Of a DNA stretch of 64,000 bases, positions 25,109 through 34,030 are shown piece after piece. The notes under the pieces are model-generated. The model searched no databases and was not told the DNA's origin. It was given only the letters and a program-made list of their open reading frames with translations. Position 1 is the first letter of the stretch; each line of letters begins with the position of its first letter. Origin of the DNA: ZC4RG19 sp017577565 (GTDB lineage: Bacteria > Actinomycetota > Acidimicrobiia > Acidimicrobiales > VFJN01); the NCBI GenBank assembly GCA_047459075.1, contig VSCH01000013.1, positions 10,294 to 74,293 of the forward strand. The letters are read 5' to 3'. A program made the translations under genes and the position numbers.

Positions 25109-25698
25109 TCGGCCACCACCTCCGCCTCCGCGCTCCGCCGGGCGGCCAGGCGGCGCAGCGCCCGGTGGCACAGCACGCGCACGTTGCCCGGGGTACGGCC
25201 CATGATGCGGGCCACCTCGGCCACGTCGAAGCCGCCGAGGACCCGCAGCAGGACGGCCTCGGCCTGGTCGGGCGGGAGCTCGCGCACCACCGCCTCGATC
25301 GCCTGCTGCGCCCCGACCCGCTCGACGACCAGCCACGCCGGGTCGCCGCCCAGGCCGCGCTCGACGGGGTGGTCGAGCCGCTCGTCGGGCACGGGGTCGG
25401 TGCGGCGGCGCTGCTGCCGGCGGCGGTGCTCGACGACCCGGTGCCGGGCGATGGTGAAGATCCAGCTGCGGAACCCGCCCTCGTCGCCCTGGAACCGGCC
25501 GAGGCCCCGGGCGACCGCCAGCCAGACGTCGGCGGCCAGGTCGTCCGCCATGTCGGGCTCCTGGGCCCGGAGGTAGCGGAGGATCCGGGGCTGGTAGGCC
25601 CGGTAGATCTGCGTGAGCGCGCCGTGCTCGCCCTGGCGGGCCAGGGCGAGCAGCGAGGTGAAACCGAGGTCGCGGGCTCCGTTCGTGGGGCGGCACAT
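25105..25698 (-). CDS. ECF-type RNA polymerase sigma factor
   Basis: About 197 residues from the ATG at 25698; an in-frame start 60 nt upstream (25758) is possible. Region 2 is visible as DMADDLAADVWLAVARGLGR and FRSWIFTIARHRVVEHRRR, and region 4 as LPPDQAEAVLLRVLGGFDVA and RIMGRTPGNVRVLCHRALRR. Length and order are typical for group IV sigma factors. It overlaps by 4 nt the downstream membrane gene, the classic sigma/anti-sigma arrangement. No matching auto-regulated promoter could be identified by eye. Confidence 0.92.
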   Translation of the reverse strand: MCRPTNGARDLGFTSLLALARQGEHGALTQIYRAYQPRILRYLRAQEPDMADDLAADVWLAVARGLGRFQGDEGGFRSWIFTIARHRVVEHRRRQQRRRTDPVPDERLDHPVERGLGGDPAWLVVERVGAQQAIEAVVRELPPDQAEAVLLRVLGGFDVAEVARIMGRTPGNVRVLCHRALRRLAARRSAEAEVVAE

Positions 25699-25828
25699 TA
25701 GCCAGCGCGCCGACCGCGACCAGGGCGCGCCGCCGAGGGTGGCCAAGGCCACTCGCACCGTGGTGGTCCCCCACCGGCCCCCGGGGGGCTAGCCTGAGCC
25801 CCCACCGTCGGCGCCGAGGAGGAGCCCG

Positions 25829-26539
25829 ATGTCCGCCCTGCCCGTCGACCACCGACCCGTCGCCACGCTCGACGACGTCGCCCGCGGCGAGTTCCTCACC
25901 CGCGTCTACCAGCACCTGCTGGTGGCGGTCGGCGCCTTCGTGGCCTTCGAGGCGCTGCTCATCAACCTCGGCCTCGCCGAGGCGCTGTGGGACCTCATCG
26001 CCGGCAACGGCGCCGCCTGGCTGCTCGTCCTCGGCGGGTTCATGGTCGTCAACTGGCTGGCCACGACCGCGGCCCACGACGTGCTGCAGCCGTCGCGCCA
26101 GTACGCGGGCCTCTTCGGGCTGGCGGCGGCCGAGGCGGTCATCTTCGCCCCCTTCCTCCACTACTTCTTCGAGGTGCGGGAGGACGGCACCTCCAGCGTC
26201 GTGGCCGCCGCGATCATCACGGCCATCGGCTTCGCCGGCCTGACCGCCGTCGCCCTCGTGACCCGGCGCGACCTGTCGTTCCTCCGGCCGATCCTGCTGT
26301 GGGCGGCCGTCTCGGCGCTGGTGCTCATCGTGGCCGCCGTGCTGTTCGGGCTCGACCTCGGGATCTGGTTCTCCGTGGGGATGATCGCCCTGGCCGGCGG
26401 GTCGATCCTGTACGAGACGCAGACCATCCTGCGGCGCTACCCGGCGGCGGCGTACGTCGGCGCGGCGGTGCAGCTGTTCGCCTCCGTGATGCTGCTGTTC
26501 TGGTACGTGCTGCGCCTGGTCGGCCAGCTGCGCGACTGA
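25829..26539 (+). CDS. Bax inhibitor-1/YccA family membrane protein
   Basis: 236 residues with seven hydrophobic helices, including HLLVAVGAFVAFEALLI, AAWLLVLGGFMVVNWLA, YAGLFGLAAAEAVIFAPFL, SVVAAAIITAIGFAGLTAV and WFSVGMIALAGGSILYETQT. The GGSILYETQTILRRYP segment with its acidic residue in the sixth-to-seventh helix region is typical of BI-1/YccA/TMBIM proteins, some of which are pH-sensitive calcium leak channels. ATG after GAGGAGGAG. A TAGCCT -10-like element lies near 25791. Confidence 0.88.
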   Translation: MSALPVDHRPVATLDDVARGEFLTRVYQHLLVAVGAFVAFEALLINLGLAEALWDLIAGNGAAWLLVLGGFMVVNWLATTAAHDVLQPSRQYAGLFGLAAAEAVIFAPFLHYFFEVREDGTSSVVAAAIITAIGFAGLTAVALVTRRDLSFLRPILLWAAVSALVLIVAAVLFGLDLGIWFSVGMIALAGGSILYETQTILRRYPAAAYVGAAVQLFASVMLLFWYVLRLVGQLRD

Positions 26540-26555
26540 CCGTCCGGGGGCCGGG

Positions 26556-27254
26556 TCAGCCCTCGTCCCCGACCAGCGGCGCGCCGTCGACCCGGTCGAC
26601 CGTCGCCCAGTCGCGCACCGGCGCTCGGCGGAGGCGGCGGGGCTGGCGGACGGGGTGGCCGAGCGCGACGACCGCGGCCAGCGCCAGCTCGTCGGGCGCG
26701 CCGAGCAGGGCCTTGACCTCGGGCTCGCGCCGGATCGGCATGGTGGTCACCACGCCGCCCAGGCCCTCGGCCCGCGCCGCCAGCAGGATGCTCCAGACGA
26801 ACGGGTAGACCGAGGCGCCGCCGGCGAGCGTGTAGCGATCGAGGTCCCGGTCGACGGCCGCCAGGGCGCCCAGGTCGACGAACACCGCCAGCAGGGCGGG
26901 CACCTCGTCGAGGTGCTCGGCGAACCCGCCACCGGAGGCCGCGGCCTGCTCGGCGAACCGGGGGGCCTCGGCGACGGCCCGGGCCTCGGCGTCCCGGTCG
27001 TTGAGCGGGCCCCACGGCGTGAGCCCGGCCGCGCCCATGGCCAGGTACTCGTACCAGCCGTCCAGGTAGAGGTCGCGCAGCCGGCGGCGGGTCCCGGGGT
27101 CGCGCACCACGACGACCCGCCAGCCCTGGCGGTTGCCGCCGCTGGGGGCGAACCGGGCGGTGTCGAGGATGCGGACCAGGGTCCGGTCGTCCACCGGCTC
27201 GTCGGTGAAGGCGCGCACGGCCCCGGTCGTCCGGAGGGTGTCGATCAGGTCCAT
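26556..27254 (-). CDS. Nitroreductase family protein
   Basis: 232 residues. The FMN-binding nitroreductase layout is clear: AVRAFTDEPVDDRTLVRILD, ARFAPSGGNRQGWRVVVVRD near the N-terminus, and EGLGGVVTTMPIRREPEV in the C-terminal half, followed by ALGHPVRQPRRLRR. It would reduce nitro-, quinone- or flavin-like substrates with NAD(P)H. The ATG is preceded by a TAGCGT hexamer (27264-27269) 9 nt away. It converges with the BI-1 gene at 16 nt. Confidence 0.92.
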   Translation of the reverse strand: MDLIDTLRTTGAVRAFTDEPVDDRTLVRILDTARFAPSGGNRQGWRVVVVRDPGTRRRLRDLYLDGWYEYLAMGAAGLTPWGPLNDRDAEARAVAEAPRFAEQAAASGGGFAEHLDEVPALLAVFVDLGALAAVDRDLDRYTLAGGASVYPFVWSILLAARAEGLGGVVTTMPIRREPEVKALLGAPDELALAAVVALGHPVRQPRRLRRAPVRDWATVDRVDGAPLVGDEG

Positions 27255-27330
27255 CGCCGCGGCACGCTAGGCGCGCCCGGGCGGCGTCGGGGGCGTGCGG
27301 CGAATTGCGGTGCGGTGCCGGGGTGGGCGT

Positions 27331-27350
27331 TGGTAGGTTGCGACCTACCA
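27331..27350 (+). promoter_or_regulatory. Perfect 8-bp inverted repeat upstream of the 14-codon ORF
   Basis: TGGTAGGT (27331-27338) and ACCTACCA (27343-27350) flank a TGCG loop. It lies just before the GGGAGG ribosome binding site of the tiny ORF. As RNA it forms a stable 5' hairpin; as DNA it could be an operator. Confidence 0.65.
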
Positions 27351-27371
27351 GAGAAGGGAGGTGGTCCAGAC

Positions 27372-27416
27372 ATGAGTGACGGAAGTCAGGGGACCCTGGA
27401 GGTGGCTGGCCGCTGA
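27372..27416 (+). CDS. 14-residue peptide ORF (MSDGSQGTLEVAGR) in a structured small transcription unit
   Basis: The ORF has 14 sense codons and a TGA, preceded by a near-perfect Shine-Dalgarno (AAGGGAGGTGG, about 27354-27364) at good spacing from the ATG. It sits between an 8-bp hairpin and, about 110 nt downstream, a UUCG-capped terminator, so the whole unit spans about 225 nt. GACCACCCC at about 27451-27459 is complementary to part of the Shine-Dalgarno region (GGTGGTC), so the RNA could switch between exposed and hidden ribosome binding sites. Either a small peptide gene or a leader-peptide attenuator for the FAH gene at 27603 is possible. I do not recognise a named family. Confidence 0.55.
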   Translation: MSDGSQGTLEVAGR

Positions 27417-27528
27417 GCGGTTGGTCGGACCCCTTGGTGGAATCCAACCAGACCACCCCCTGAACGGTTGCCGGGAGCTCGTCCCACCCGGCGCGACGAC
27501 CGAGCAGGGCCTGTCCGACGAGATCGGG

Positions 27529-27552
27529 GAGGGAGGCCTTCGGGCCTCCCTC
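27529..27552 (+). terminator. Intrinsic terminator with UUCG tetraloop
   Basis: A perfect 10-bp stem (27529-27538 with 27543-27552) is capped by TTCG and followed by TTC. It ends the small transcription unit 50 nt before the FAH-family gene. Confidence 0.85.
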
Positions 27553-27602
27553 TTCACGTCCCGGCGCACGGCAGCGCACCCGGCGGCTGCTAGAACCGCG
27601 GC

Positions 27603-28457
27603 ATGAGGCTGGCCAACCACGCAGGCCGCGCCGTCCTCGTCACCGGCGACGACCGCGCCGTCGACGTCGCCGAGGCGTCCGGCGGGCGCTTCGGGCCCGA
27701 CCCGGCGGCCCTCTACGACGACTGGGACGCGTTCCGCGCCTGGGCGGCCGAGGCCCCGCTCGACCGTGCCCCGGCGCACCCGATCGACGAGGCCGCGCTC
27801 GGCCCGCCGTCGCCCCGGCCCCGCCAGGTGTTCGGCATCGGGCTCAACTACCGGGCCCACGCCGCCGAGACGGGCCAGGAGGTCCCCCGGATCCCGGCGA
27901 CGTTCACCAAGTTCCCGAGCTGCCTCACCGGCCCGTACGCCACCGTCGAGCTGCCGAGCGGCCACGTCGACTGGGAGGTCGAGCTCGTGGTCGTCGTCGG
28001 CCGCCGGGCCCACCGGGTGCACGAGGGCGACGCCTGGGCGCACGTGGCCGGGCTCACCGTCGGCCAGGACCTGTCGGAGCGGGTCGTCCAGCGGGCCGCC
28101 GGCGGGCAGTTCTGCCTGGGCAAGTCGTACCCGGGCTTCGGCCCGACCGGCCCGTGGCTCGTCACCCCCGACGAGCTGGACGATCCCGACGACCTCCACC
28201 TGCGGTGCAGCATCGACGGCGAGGTCGTCCAGGACGCCCGCACCAGCGACATGATCGTGCCGGTGCCCGGCCTGGTGCGGGTGCTGTCGGAGCACGTGAC
28301 GCTGCTGCCCGGCGACGTCGTCTTCACCGGCACGCCCGCCGGCGTCGGCGTCGCCCGCGACCCCCGGCGCTACCTGGCACCGGGCCAGGTCGTCGAGAGC
28401 ACGATCGAGGGCATCGGCACCATGCGCACCCGCCTCGCGGCCCGGTCCGAGGGGTGA
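27603..28457 (+). CDS. Fumarylacetoacetate hydrolase family protein
   Basis: 284 residues. The FAH-family catalytic domain is evident from GIGLNYRAHAAETGQEVP, FTKFPSCLTGP, DWEVELVVVVGRRAHRV (metal-binding Glu), GQDLSERVVQ, GKSYPGFGPTGPWLVTP and GDVVFTGTPAGVGVARD. Such enzymes hydrolyse C-C bonds of beta-diketones or isomerise/decarboxylate aromatic catabolites. TAGAAC at 27591-27596 lies 6 nt before the ATG, indicating a leaderless transcript independent of the upstream peptide unit. The neighbouring P450 on the opposite strand converges with it. Confidence 0.94.
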   Translation: MRLANHAGRAVLVTGDDRAVDVAEASGGRFGPDPAALYDDWDAFRAWAAEAPLDRAPAHPIDEAALGPPSPRPRQVFGIGLNYRAHAAETGQEVPRIPATFTKFPSCLTGPYATVELPSGHVDWEVELVVVVGRRAHRVHEGDAWAHVAGLTVGQDLSERVVQRAAGGQFCLGKSYPGFGPTGPWLVTPDELDDPDDLHLRCSIDGEVVQDARTSDMIVPVPGLVRVLSEHVTLLPGDVVFTGTPAGVGVARDPRRYLAPGQVVESTIEGIGTMRTRLAARSEG

Positions 28458-28467
28458 GGCCGGCGGG

Positions 28468-29655
28468 TCAGCGCTCGAACTCGAACTCGACGTGGGCCGA
28501 GCGCAGCCCGTAGACGAACGCGTTCGGCATCTCGACGACCTCGGTGCCCGGGACCAGCCGCATCGAGCGCACCCGCCGCACCAGCTCGGTGAAGAACAGC
28601 CGGATCTCCTGGCGGGCCAGCGCCGCCCCCAGGCAGAAGTGGGTGCCGAACCCGAAGGCGATGTGGTTGTTCGGCTGCCGGGTGACGTCGAAGCGCTCCG
28701 GGTCCTCGAAGTGGGCCGGGTCGCGGTTGGCCGAGCTGTACATCAGCACGAGCTGCTGGCCGGCCTCGATCGGCTGGCCGCCGACCTCGGTGTCCTCCGT
28801 CGCCACCCGGCACATGTTGTGGATCGGCGTGACCCAGCGGATGAACTCCTCGGTCGCGACCCCCATGTCGGCGCCCTGCTTGAGCAGGGCCCACTGGTCG
28901 GGGTGGTCGATGAGGGCGAGGATCGTGCGGGCGATGACCGTCCGGGTGGTCTCGGCGCCGCCGTCGAGCAGGAGCAGGCAGTCGGAGATGACGGCGTCGA
29001 CCGACAGGGGCTCGCCGTCGATGCTGGCCCGCGTCCAGACCGTCATGATGTCGTCGGCCGGGCAGCGCCGCTTCTCCTCGTAGAGCTCCTGGGCCGCGGC
29101 GGCGAACTCCATCGCCGCCGCCACGCCGTCCTCGTTGATGTAGCGGGGACCGCCGCCCAGGGCGATGGTGCGCTCCGACCAGTCCTTCAGCTCGGGCCAG
29201 CGCTCGCGGGGGAAGCCCAGCAGCCAGGCGATCGTCATCGCCGGCAGCGGGGCGGCGAGCTCGCCCACGATCTCCGCCGTGCCGCCCTTGCGCTCCACGG
29301 CGTCGATCAGCTCCCGCACCGTCCGGCGCACGTGGTCCTCGCGGGCGGCGACGGCCCGGGGCGTGAACCGCCGCGACACGAGGCCCCGCCGGCGGTTGTG
29401 GAGCGGGTCGTCGAGGCCGATGATCGAGGGGTCGGCGGGGATGTTGGGCCGGTAGCCGCCCTTCTTCGTGTCCGAGTTGATGAAGACGTCCTTGCGCCGC
29501 TCGACGTCGACGACGTCGTCGTAGCGCGAGACGCCCCACAGCTCGTTGGTGGCGTCCCAGTAGACCGGGGCGTTCTCCCGCATCCACGCGTACGTGGGGT
29601 ACGGGTCGCCGACGTAGAAGTCGCCGTCCAGCAGGTCGATCTCGCGCGTCTGCAT
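28468..29655 (-). CDS. Cytochrome P450
   Basis: 395 residues, typical bacterial length without redox fusion. The heme loop FGFGTHFCLGAALAR supplies the thiolate Cys341. The I-helix oxygen-activation motif is GGAETT, and the K-helix ExxR falls in the EEFIRWVTPIHN area. The IHNMCRVATEDTE region resembles P450s acting on steroids or long-chain lipids in actinobacteria. No ferredoxin or reductase gene is adjacent. It is divergent from a phosphotransferase gene across an AGAAC-N3-GTTCT palindrome. Confidence 0.94.
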   Translation of the reverse strand: MQTREIDLLDGDFYVGDPYPTYAWMRENAPVYWDATNELWGVSRYDDVVDVERRKDVFINSDTKKGGYRPNIPADPSIIGLDDPLHNRRRGLVSRRFTPRAVAAREDHVRRTVRELIDAVERKGGTAEIVGELAAPLPAMTIAWLLGFPRERWPELKDWSERTIALGGGPRYINEDGVAAAMEFAAAAQELYEEKRRCPADDIMTVWTRASIDGEPLSVDAVISDCLLLLDGGAETTRTVIARTILALIDHPDQWALLKQGADMGVATEEFIRWVTPIHNMCRVATEDTEVGGQPIEAGQQLVLMYSSANRDPAHFEDPERFDVTRQPNNHIAFGFGTHFCLGAALARQEIRLFFTELVRRVRSMRLVPGTEVVEMPNAFVYGLRSAHVEFEFER

Positions 29656-29690
29656 GGCCCCCCTCGTGCAGCGTCCGTGCCCCGCAGGTT

Positions 29691-29703
29691 AGAACAGGGT
29701 TCT
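29691..29703. promoter_or_regulatory. AGAAC-N3-GTTCT palindrome between the P450 and phosphotransferase genes
   Basis: AGAAC (29691-29695) and GTTCT (29699-29703) are perfectly inverted around AGG, preceded by T. It resembles the AACnnGTT operator at 43717-43728 but with one more spacer base. It is 36 nt upstream of the P450 start codon. Confidence 0.45.
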
Positions 29704-29772
29704 CGCGAGCGAGCGCGGGCGCGGCCGGCGTGGGTGGCGGGCCGCGGGGACCCCGGTCGAGGAGGGGAGACC

Positions 29773-30897
29773 ATGAGCGACACGACGGTGCCGGCGACGG
29801 CCGGCGGGCCTCGGGGCGCCGGCCGCCCCGACCCCGAGGTCGTCGACGACCCGGCGCAGCTCACGCCGGCGTGGTTCGCGGCCGCGCTGGCCGGCGAGCC
29901 CGACCCGCCCGACGTCGTGGGCGCCACCACCGAGCCGGTCGGGACCGGCCAGATGGCCTCGACGGTGCGGGCCCGCCTCGCCCTGGCCGGCGGCGGCGAG
30001 CGGACGGTCGTCGTCAAGTTCGCCCGGCCGGGCGTCGACTCGCCCATGGCCGCCATGGCCTACGCCAAGGAGGTCGCCTTCTACCGCGAGCTCGCCGACC
30101 GGGTCGCGGCCCGGGTCCCCCGCTGCGCCTACGCGGCCGTCGAGGACGGCGCCCCCCGGTTCACGCTGGTGCTCGAGGACATGGCGGACGCCCGGCCCGG
30201 CGACCAGCTCGCCGGCTGCACCGCCGACCAGGCGGCCGACGCCCTCGTCAACCTGGCCGGGCTCCACGCGCCGACCTGGTGCGACGCCGAGCTCGCGACC
30301 CGGCCGTGGCTGCGCTCCGACCCGGCGGTCACCGCCGAGGTCATGGGGTCGGTCATCGGTGTCGCCGCCGACCAGTTCGCCGAGCGGTTCGCCGACGAGC
30401 TCGAGCCGCTCGAGGCCGACCTGCTCGCCGCCTGCCGCGAGCTGCTGGCCCGGTGGATGCTCGACACCGGCGACGTCGTCGCCGTCCTCCACGGCGACTA
30501 CCGGCTGGACAACCTGCTGTTCCCGGCCGACGGCGGCCCCGGGGTGGCCGCGGTCGACTGGCAGACCGCCTCGATGGGGCCCCCGGGCCGCGACCTCGCC
30601 TTCTTCCTCGCCACCTGCCTGGAGGTCGAGGACCGCCGCCGGCACGAGGACGACCTCGTGGCCGCCTACCACGGGGCGCTCGTCGCCCAGGGCGTCGACG
30701 GCTACGACCTCGACGCCTGCCGGGAGGACTACCGGCTCGGGCTGCTGCACGCGCCGCTCATCGTGCTGCTGGGCCGGCTGACCGCCGGGGTGACCGAGCG
30801 GGGCGACGCGATGTTCCGGGCCATGTGGCGCCGCAGCGCCGCCGCCATCGACGACCTGGGCGCGCTGGAGGCCGTCCGCCGCCGGCTCGACGGCTGA
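29773..30897 (+). CDS. Phosphotransferase family protein (APH/choline-kinase fold)
   Basis: 374 residues, ATG after GAGGGGAG. The kinase-like fold shows TVVVKFA (ATP-binding Lys), VLEDMAD, the Brenner motif VLHGDYRLDNLLF (HxDxxxxN) and VDWQTASMGPPGRDLAFFL (metal-binding DWQ in place of the canonical DFE/DWE). It is close to the 'ecdysteroid kinase-like/DUF1679' and aminoglycoside phosphotransferase groups. In actinobacteria such genes often neighbour acyl-CoA and steroid catabolic genes. Substrate unknown. Confidence 0.88.
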   Translation: MSDTTVPATAGGPRGAGRPDPEVVDDPAQLTPAWFAAALAGEPDPPDVVGATTEPVGTGQMASTVRARLALAGGGERTVVVKFARPGVDSPMAAMAYAKEVAFYRELADRVAARVPRCAYAAVEDGAPRFTLVLEDMADARPGDQLAGCTADQAADALVNLAGLHAPTWCDAELATRPWLRSDPAVTAEVMGSVIGVAADQFAERFADELEPLEADLLAACRELLARWMLDTGDVVAVLHGDYRLDNLLFPADGGPGVAAVDWQTASMGPPGRDLAFFLATCLEVEDRRRHEDDLVAAYHGALVAQGVDGYDLDACREDYRLGLLHAPLIVLLGRLTAGVTERGDAMFRAMWRRSAAAIDDLGALEAVRRRLDG

Positions 30898-30940
30898 GCG
30901 GGCCGGGCCCGCGGGCGTCCGGCCACCGCGGCCGAGCCCG

Positions 30941-33900
30941 TCAGGGGAGGTGGCGGGCGACGACCAGGGCGACGTCGTCGGAGGCGACGTCGTTGGGCCC
31001 GCGGTGGTCGAGGAGCTCGTCGGCCAGCTCCTCGGCCGTCGTCGCCGCGGTGGCTCGCAGCGTGTCGGCCAGCGTCGCCACCGACACGTCGATGGCGGTG
31101 TCGCGCCGCTCGATCAGCCCGTCGGTGTAGATGACCAGCGTCGAGCCGGCGGGGAAGGGCAGGAAGCCCGGCGGCCGCGGCGTCAGCTCGATGCCGAGCA
31201 CCGAGTGGCGACCGCCGGTGAGGATGTCGACCGAGCCGCCCGGCCGGCGGACGAGCGGCGGCAGGTGGCCGGCGGTCACGTAGCTGAGCGTCCCGGCGCG
31301 GGGGTCGACGACGGCGATGAGCACCGTCGCGTAGCCGAGGTCGTCGCGCACCATGACCTCGGAGGTGCGCACGAGGATGTCGGGCAGCGGGGTGCCGCCG
31401 GCGGCCAGCGTGTGCACGACCGTGCGCACCTGGGTCATCTTGGCGACGGCCGGCACGCCGTGGCCGGTCACGTCGCCGACGACGAGGCACAGCCGCCCGC
31501 CCGGCAGCGTCAGCGCGTCGTACCAGTCGCCGCCCATGCCGACCGACGGCGCGGCGGGGCGGTAGCGGGCGGCCACGTCGAGGCCCTCCACCTCCGGCAG
31601 GCGGACGACGACCGAGCGCTCCAGGTCGCTGCGGACCTGGTGCTCGGCGTCGAACAGCCGCGACCGCTCCGCCGACTGGGCACACAGCTCGGCGACGACC
31701 CGCACCCGCTCGGCGAGCGCCTCGTCGAAGCGGGGCGGGTGGCGCCACAGCACGACGAGCACGCCGACCGGCTCGCCGTCGGAGGCCAGCAGCGGGGCGC
31801 AGGCGCCGGCCCGCACCCCGGCGTGGTCGAGGGCGGCGGCCAGCTCGCGGTCGGGGACGGCGGCGGTGGACGGGAAGGTGACCAGCTCCCGGCGCCGGAT
31901 GGCGAGGAGGGCGGGGAAGTCGCTGTCCAGCGGCACGACCGGCTCGCGCAGCGCCGCCCGCACGGCCGGCGAGTCGGGGAGCAGCAGGTGGAGGTCCTCG
32001 CCCTCGACGACGCCGACCATGGCCAGGTCGGCGTCCAGCACCGGCGTCGCCTCGGCGATGATCGTGCGGCCGACGTCGTCGAAGGTGCGGGCCGCCGACA
32101 GGAGGCCGGCCAGGGTGGCCAGGGCCGAGGACCGGGCGTGGTCGCGGTCGGTCTGGCGGGCTCGCTGGAGGCTCGAGGCGCAGATGTCGGCGGTGATGCG
32201 CAGGTCGTCGACCAGCTCGGCGGTGAAGCGGCGGGGCGCGTCCCACGCCAGGCTGAGCACGCCGAGGGACCGGCCGTCCTCGTCGTGGAGGGGCAGGCAG
32301 GCGAGGGCCGCCAGGCCGTGCGCCCGCATGAGCTGCTCGTGCTCGGGGAAGCGGGCGGCCACGGCGTCGAGGTCGCCGAGCAGCACCGGCGCGTCGTCGA
32401 GCAGGGCGGCGACGACCGGCCACCGGCGGTCGGGCGGGCGCACGGTGAGGTGGTCGTCGGGGACGTCCTCGTCGCCGTGGACGACCCGCAGCGCGGCGCC
32501 GTCGTCGGACAGCAGCGCGATGTCGGCGGAGGTGGCGCCGGGGACGTCGGCCGCCCGCCCGGCCAGCGTCCGGGCGACCTGGTCCGTGGTGGCCGCGGTG
32601 GCGGCCGCCTCGGCCAGGCCGGCGAGCAGCCGGCTGGACACGGCGTCCGACCGGGCGCGGTCGCTCAGCCGGGCCCGGGCCAGCGTCTGGGCGCACATCT
32701 CGGTGACGGTGGTCAGGCCGGCGAGGGTCAGCTCGTCGGGCGGGGCGCCGGCCGGCCAGGCGACGGTCAGCGCGGCGCCGTCCCCGTCGGGCGACGACCC
32801 GACCTCCCGCCGGATCACGACCTCGCGCGCCTCGGGCGACGGCTCGTCGCCGTCCGGGGCGCCCGGCGGCGCCGAGCGGGTCGGGGCGGTGGTGCCGGGC
32901 AGCTCCAGCTCCGCCCACCGGGCGCCGAGCGCCGCGGGCACCTCCGCCCGCACGACGGCGGCCAGGTCGTCGACCGATCCGGCGGCCGCCAGCGACCGGC
33001 CGAGCGAGGCGATGCCCTCGAGCAGCTCGACGTGCCGGGTGACGTCGCGCCGGTGGCGCTGGGCCCGCCGCCCGAGCAGCGCCAGCGCCACGGCCAGCGC
33101 GGCGGACCCGGCGACGGTCACCGCCGGCCCGGCGAGCGAGACCGACTGGCGGTCGTCGACGGTGACGAGCCACTCCCGGCCGGCGACGCGGCGCCGCACG
33201 GTGACACCGCTGCCGGGGGCGGGGTCCGACTCGGCGAGCGTCCGCCCGCTGTCGGGGTCGTCGATGCGGATGCCGACCGGGTCGCCCACGTTCCGCTCGA
33301 CCGCGTCGAGCACGCCGGTGCCCACGAGGCCGGAGGTGACGTAGCCCACGATCGCCGCGCGCCGGTCGACCACGGTGCCGGGCGGCCGGCCCGTGCGGTA
33401 CAGCGGGTGGGCGACGAAGACGGCCGGCTCACCGGACGGGACGGCCGAGATGATGCCGCTCACCGCGGTGTCGCCCGAGTCGCGGGCCGCCAGCATCGTG
33501 GCCCGGCGGACGCCGTCACCGGTGAGGTCGACACCGACCAGGGAGGCGGTCGTCTCCAGGTCCGGCGGCGACACCGCCCGCACCACCAGGTGCCGGTCCC
33601 GGCGCTCGGCCGGCGGCCCGTCGACCTCCTCCCGGATCGGCCCGCCGAGCTCGCGCTCGAGCGCCGGCCGCTGGTCGGCCGGGACCTCCAGCACGACGGC
33701 CAGGGCCCGGAAGGGCGACGACTCGATGGCCGCCTCGGCGTAGGTGGCGAAGGCGTCGAGGTCGACCTCGCCGTCGGGTCCGACGAGGCTGTGCGCGCCC
33801 GCGACGGTGGCCGGCAGCTGCTCGAGGGTGGCGGTGACGACGTTGGCGGTCTGGTCGGCGACGAGGGCCTCCCGCTCGGCCGCCTGGTCGAGCGCGGCGC

Positions 33901-34030
33901 GGTGCAGCCCCACCGCGACGGCGACGCCGAGGACCAGCACGAGCGCCGCGGCCGCGTACCGGGGCCAGGCCGGGGCCGGTGCCGGGGCGCCGGGTCCGCC
34001 GATGGTGGCGCCGCGGCCCGGGGAGGTCAT
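30941..34030 (-). CDS. CHASE-GAF-PP2C (SpoIIE/RsbU-type) membrane phosphatase
   Basis: 1029 residues. A first membrane helix (YAAAALVLVLGVAVAVGL, about 25-45) and an extracellular CHASE-type sensor with AVFVAHPLYRTG (about 60-275) are followed by a second helix (AVTVAGSAALAVALALLG). At least three GAF-like segments span about 340-780. The C-terminal SpoIIE domain has MGGDWYD, LVVGDVTGHGVPAV and SDDVALVV, carrying the metal-binding Asp. The start codon overlaps the stop of the upstream STAS gene (ATGA). It would dephosphorylate the STAS antagonist, releasing an alternative sigma factor in response to an external ligand. Confidence 0.93.
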   Translation of the reverse strand: MTSPGRGATIGGPGAPAPAPAWPRYAAAALVLVLGVAVAVGLHRAALDQAAEREALVADQTANVVTATLEQLPATVAGAHSLVGPDGEVDLDAFATYAEAAIESSPFRALAVVLEVPADQRPALERELGGPIREEVDGPPAERRDRHLVVRAVSPPDLETTASLVGVDLTGDGVRRATMLAARDSGDTAVSGIISAVPSGEPAVFVAHPLYRTGRPPGTVVDRRAAIVGYVTSGLVGTGVLDAVERNVGDPVGIRIDDPDSGRTLAESDPAPGSGVTVRRRVAGREWLVTVDDRQSVSLAGPAVTVAGSAALAVALALLGRRAQRHRRDVTRHVELLEGIASLGRSLAAAGSVDDLAAVVRAEVPAALGARWAELELPGTTAPTRSAPPGAPDGDEPSPEAREVVIRREVGSSPDGDGAALTVAWPAGAPPDELTLAGLTTVTEMCAQTLARARLSDRARSDAVSSRLLAGLAEAAATAATTDQVARTLAGRAADVPGATSADIALLSDDGAALRVVHGDEDVPDDHLTVRPPDRRWPVVAALLDDAPVLLGDLDAVAARFPEHEQLMRAHGLAALACLPLHDEDGRSLGVLSLAWDAPRRFTAELVDDLRITADICASSLQRARQTDRDHARSSALATLAGLLSAARTFDDVGRTIIAEATPVLDADLAMVGVVEGEDLHLLLPDSPAVRAALREPVVPLDSDFPALLAIRRRELVTFPSTAAVPDRELAAALDHAGVRAGACAPLLASDGEPVGVLVVLWRHPPRFDEALAERVRVVAELCAQSAERSRLFDAEHQVRSDLERSVVVRLPEVEGLDVAARYRPAAPSVGMGGDWYDALTLPGGRLCLVVGDVTGHGVPAVAKMTQVRTVVHTLAAGGTPLPDILVRTSEVMVRDDLGYATVLIAVVDPRAGTLSYVTAGHLPPLVRRPGGSVDILTGGRHSVLGIELTPRPPGFLPFPAGSTLVIYTDGLIERRDTAIDVSVATLADTLRATAATTAEELADELLDHRGPNDVASDDVALVVARHLP

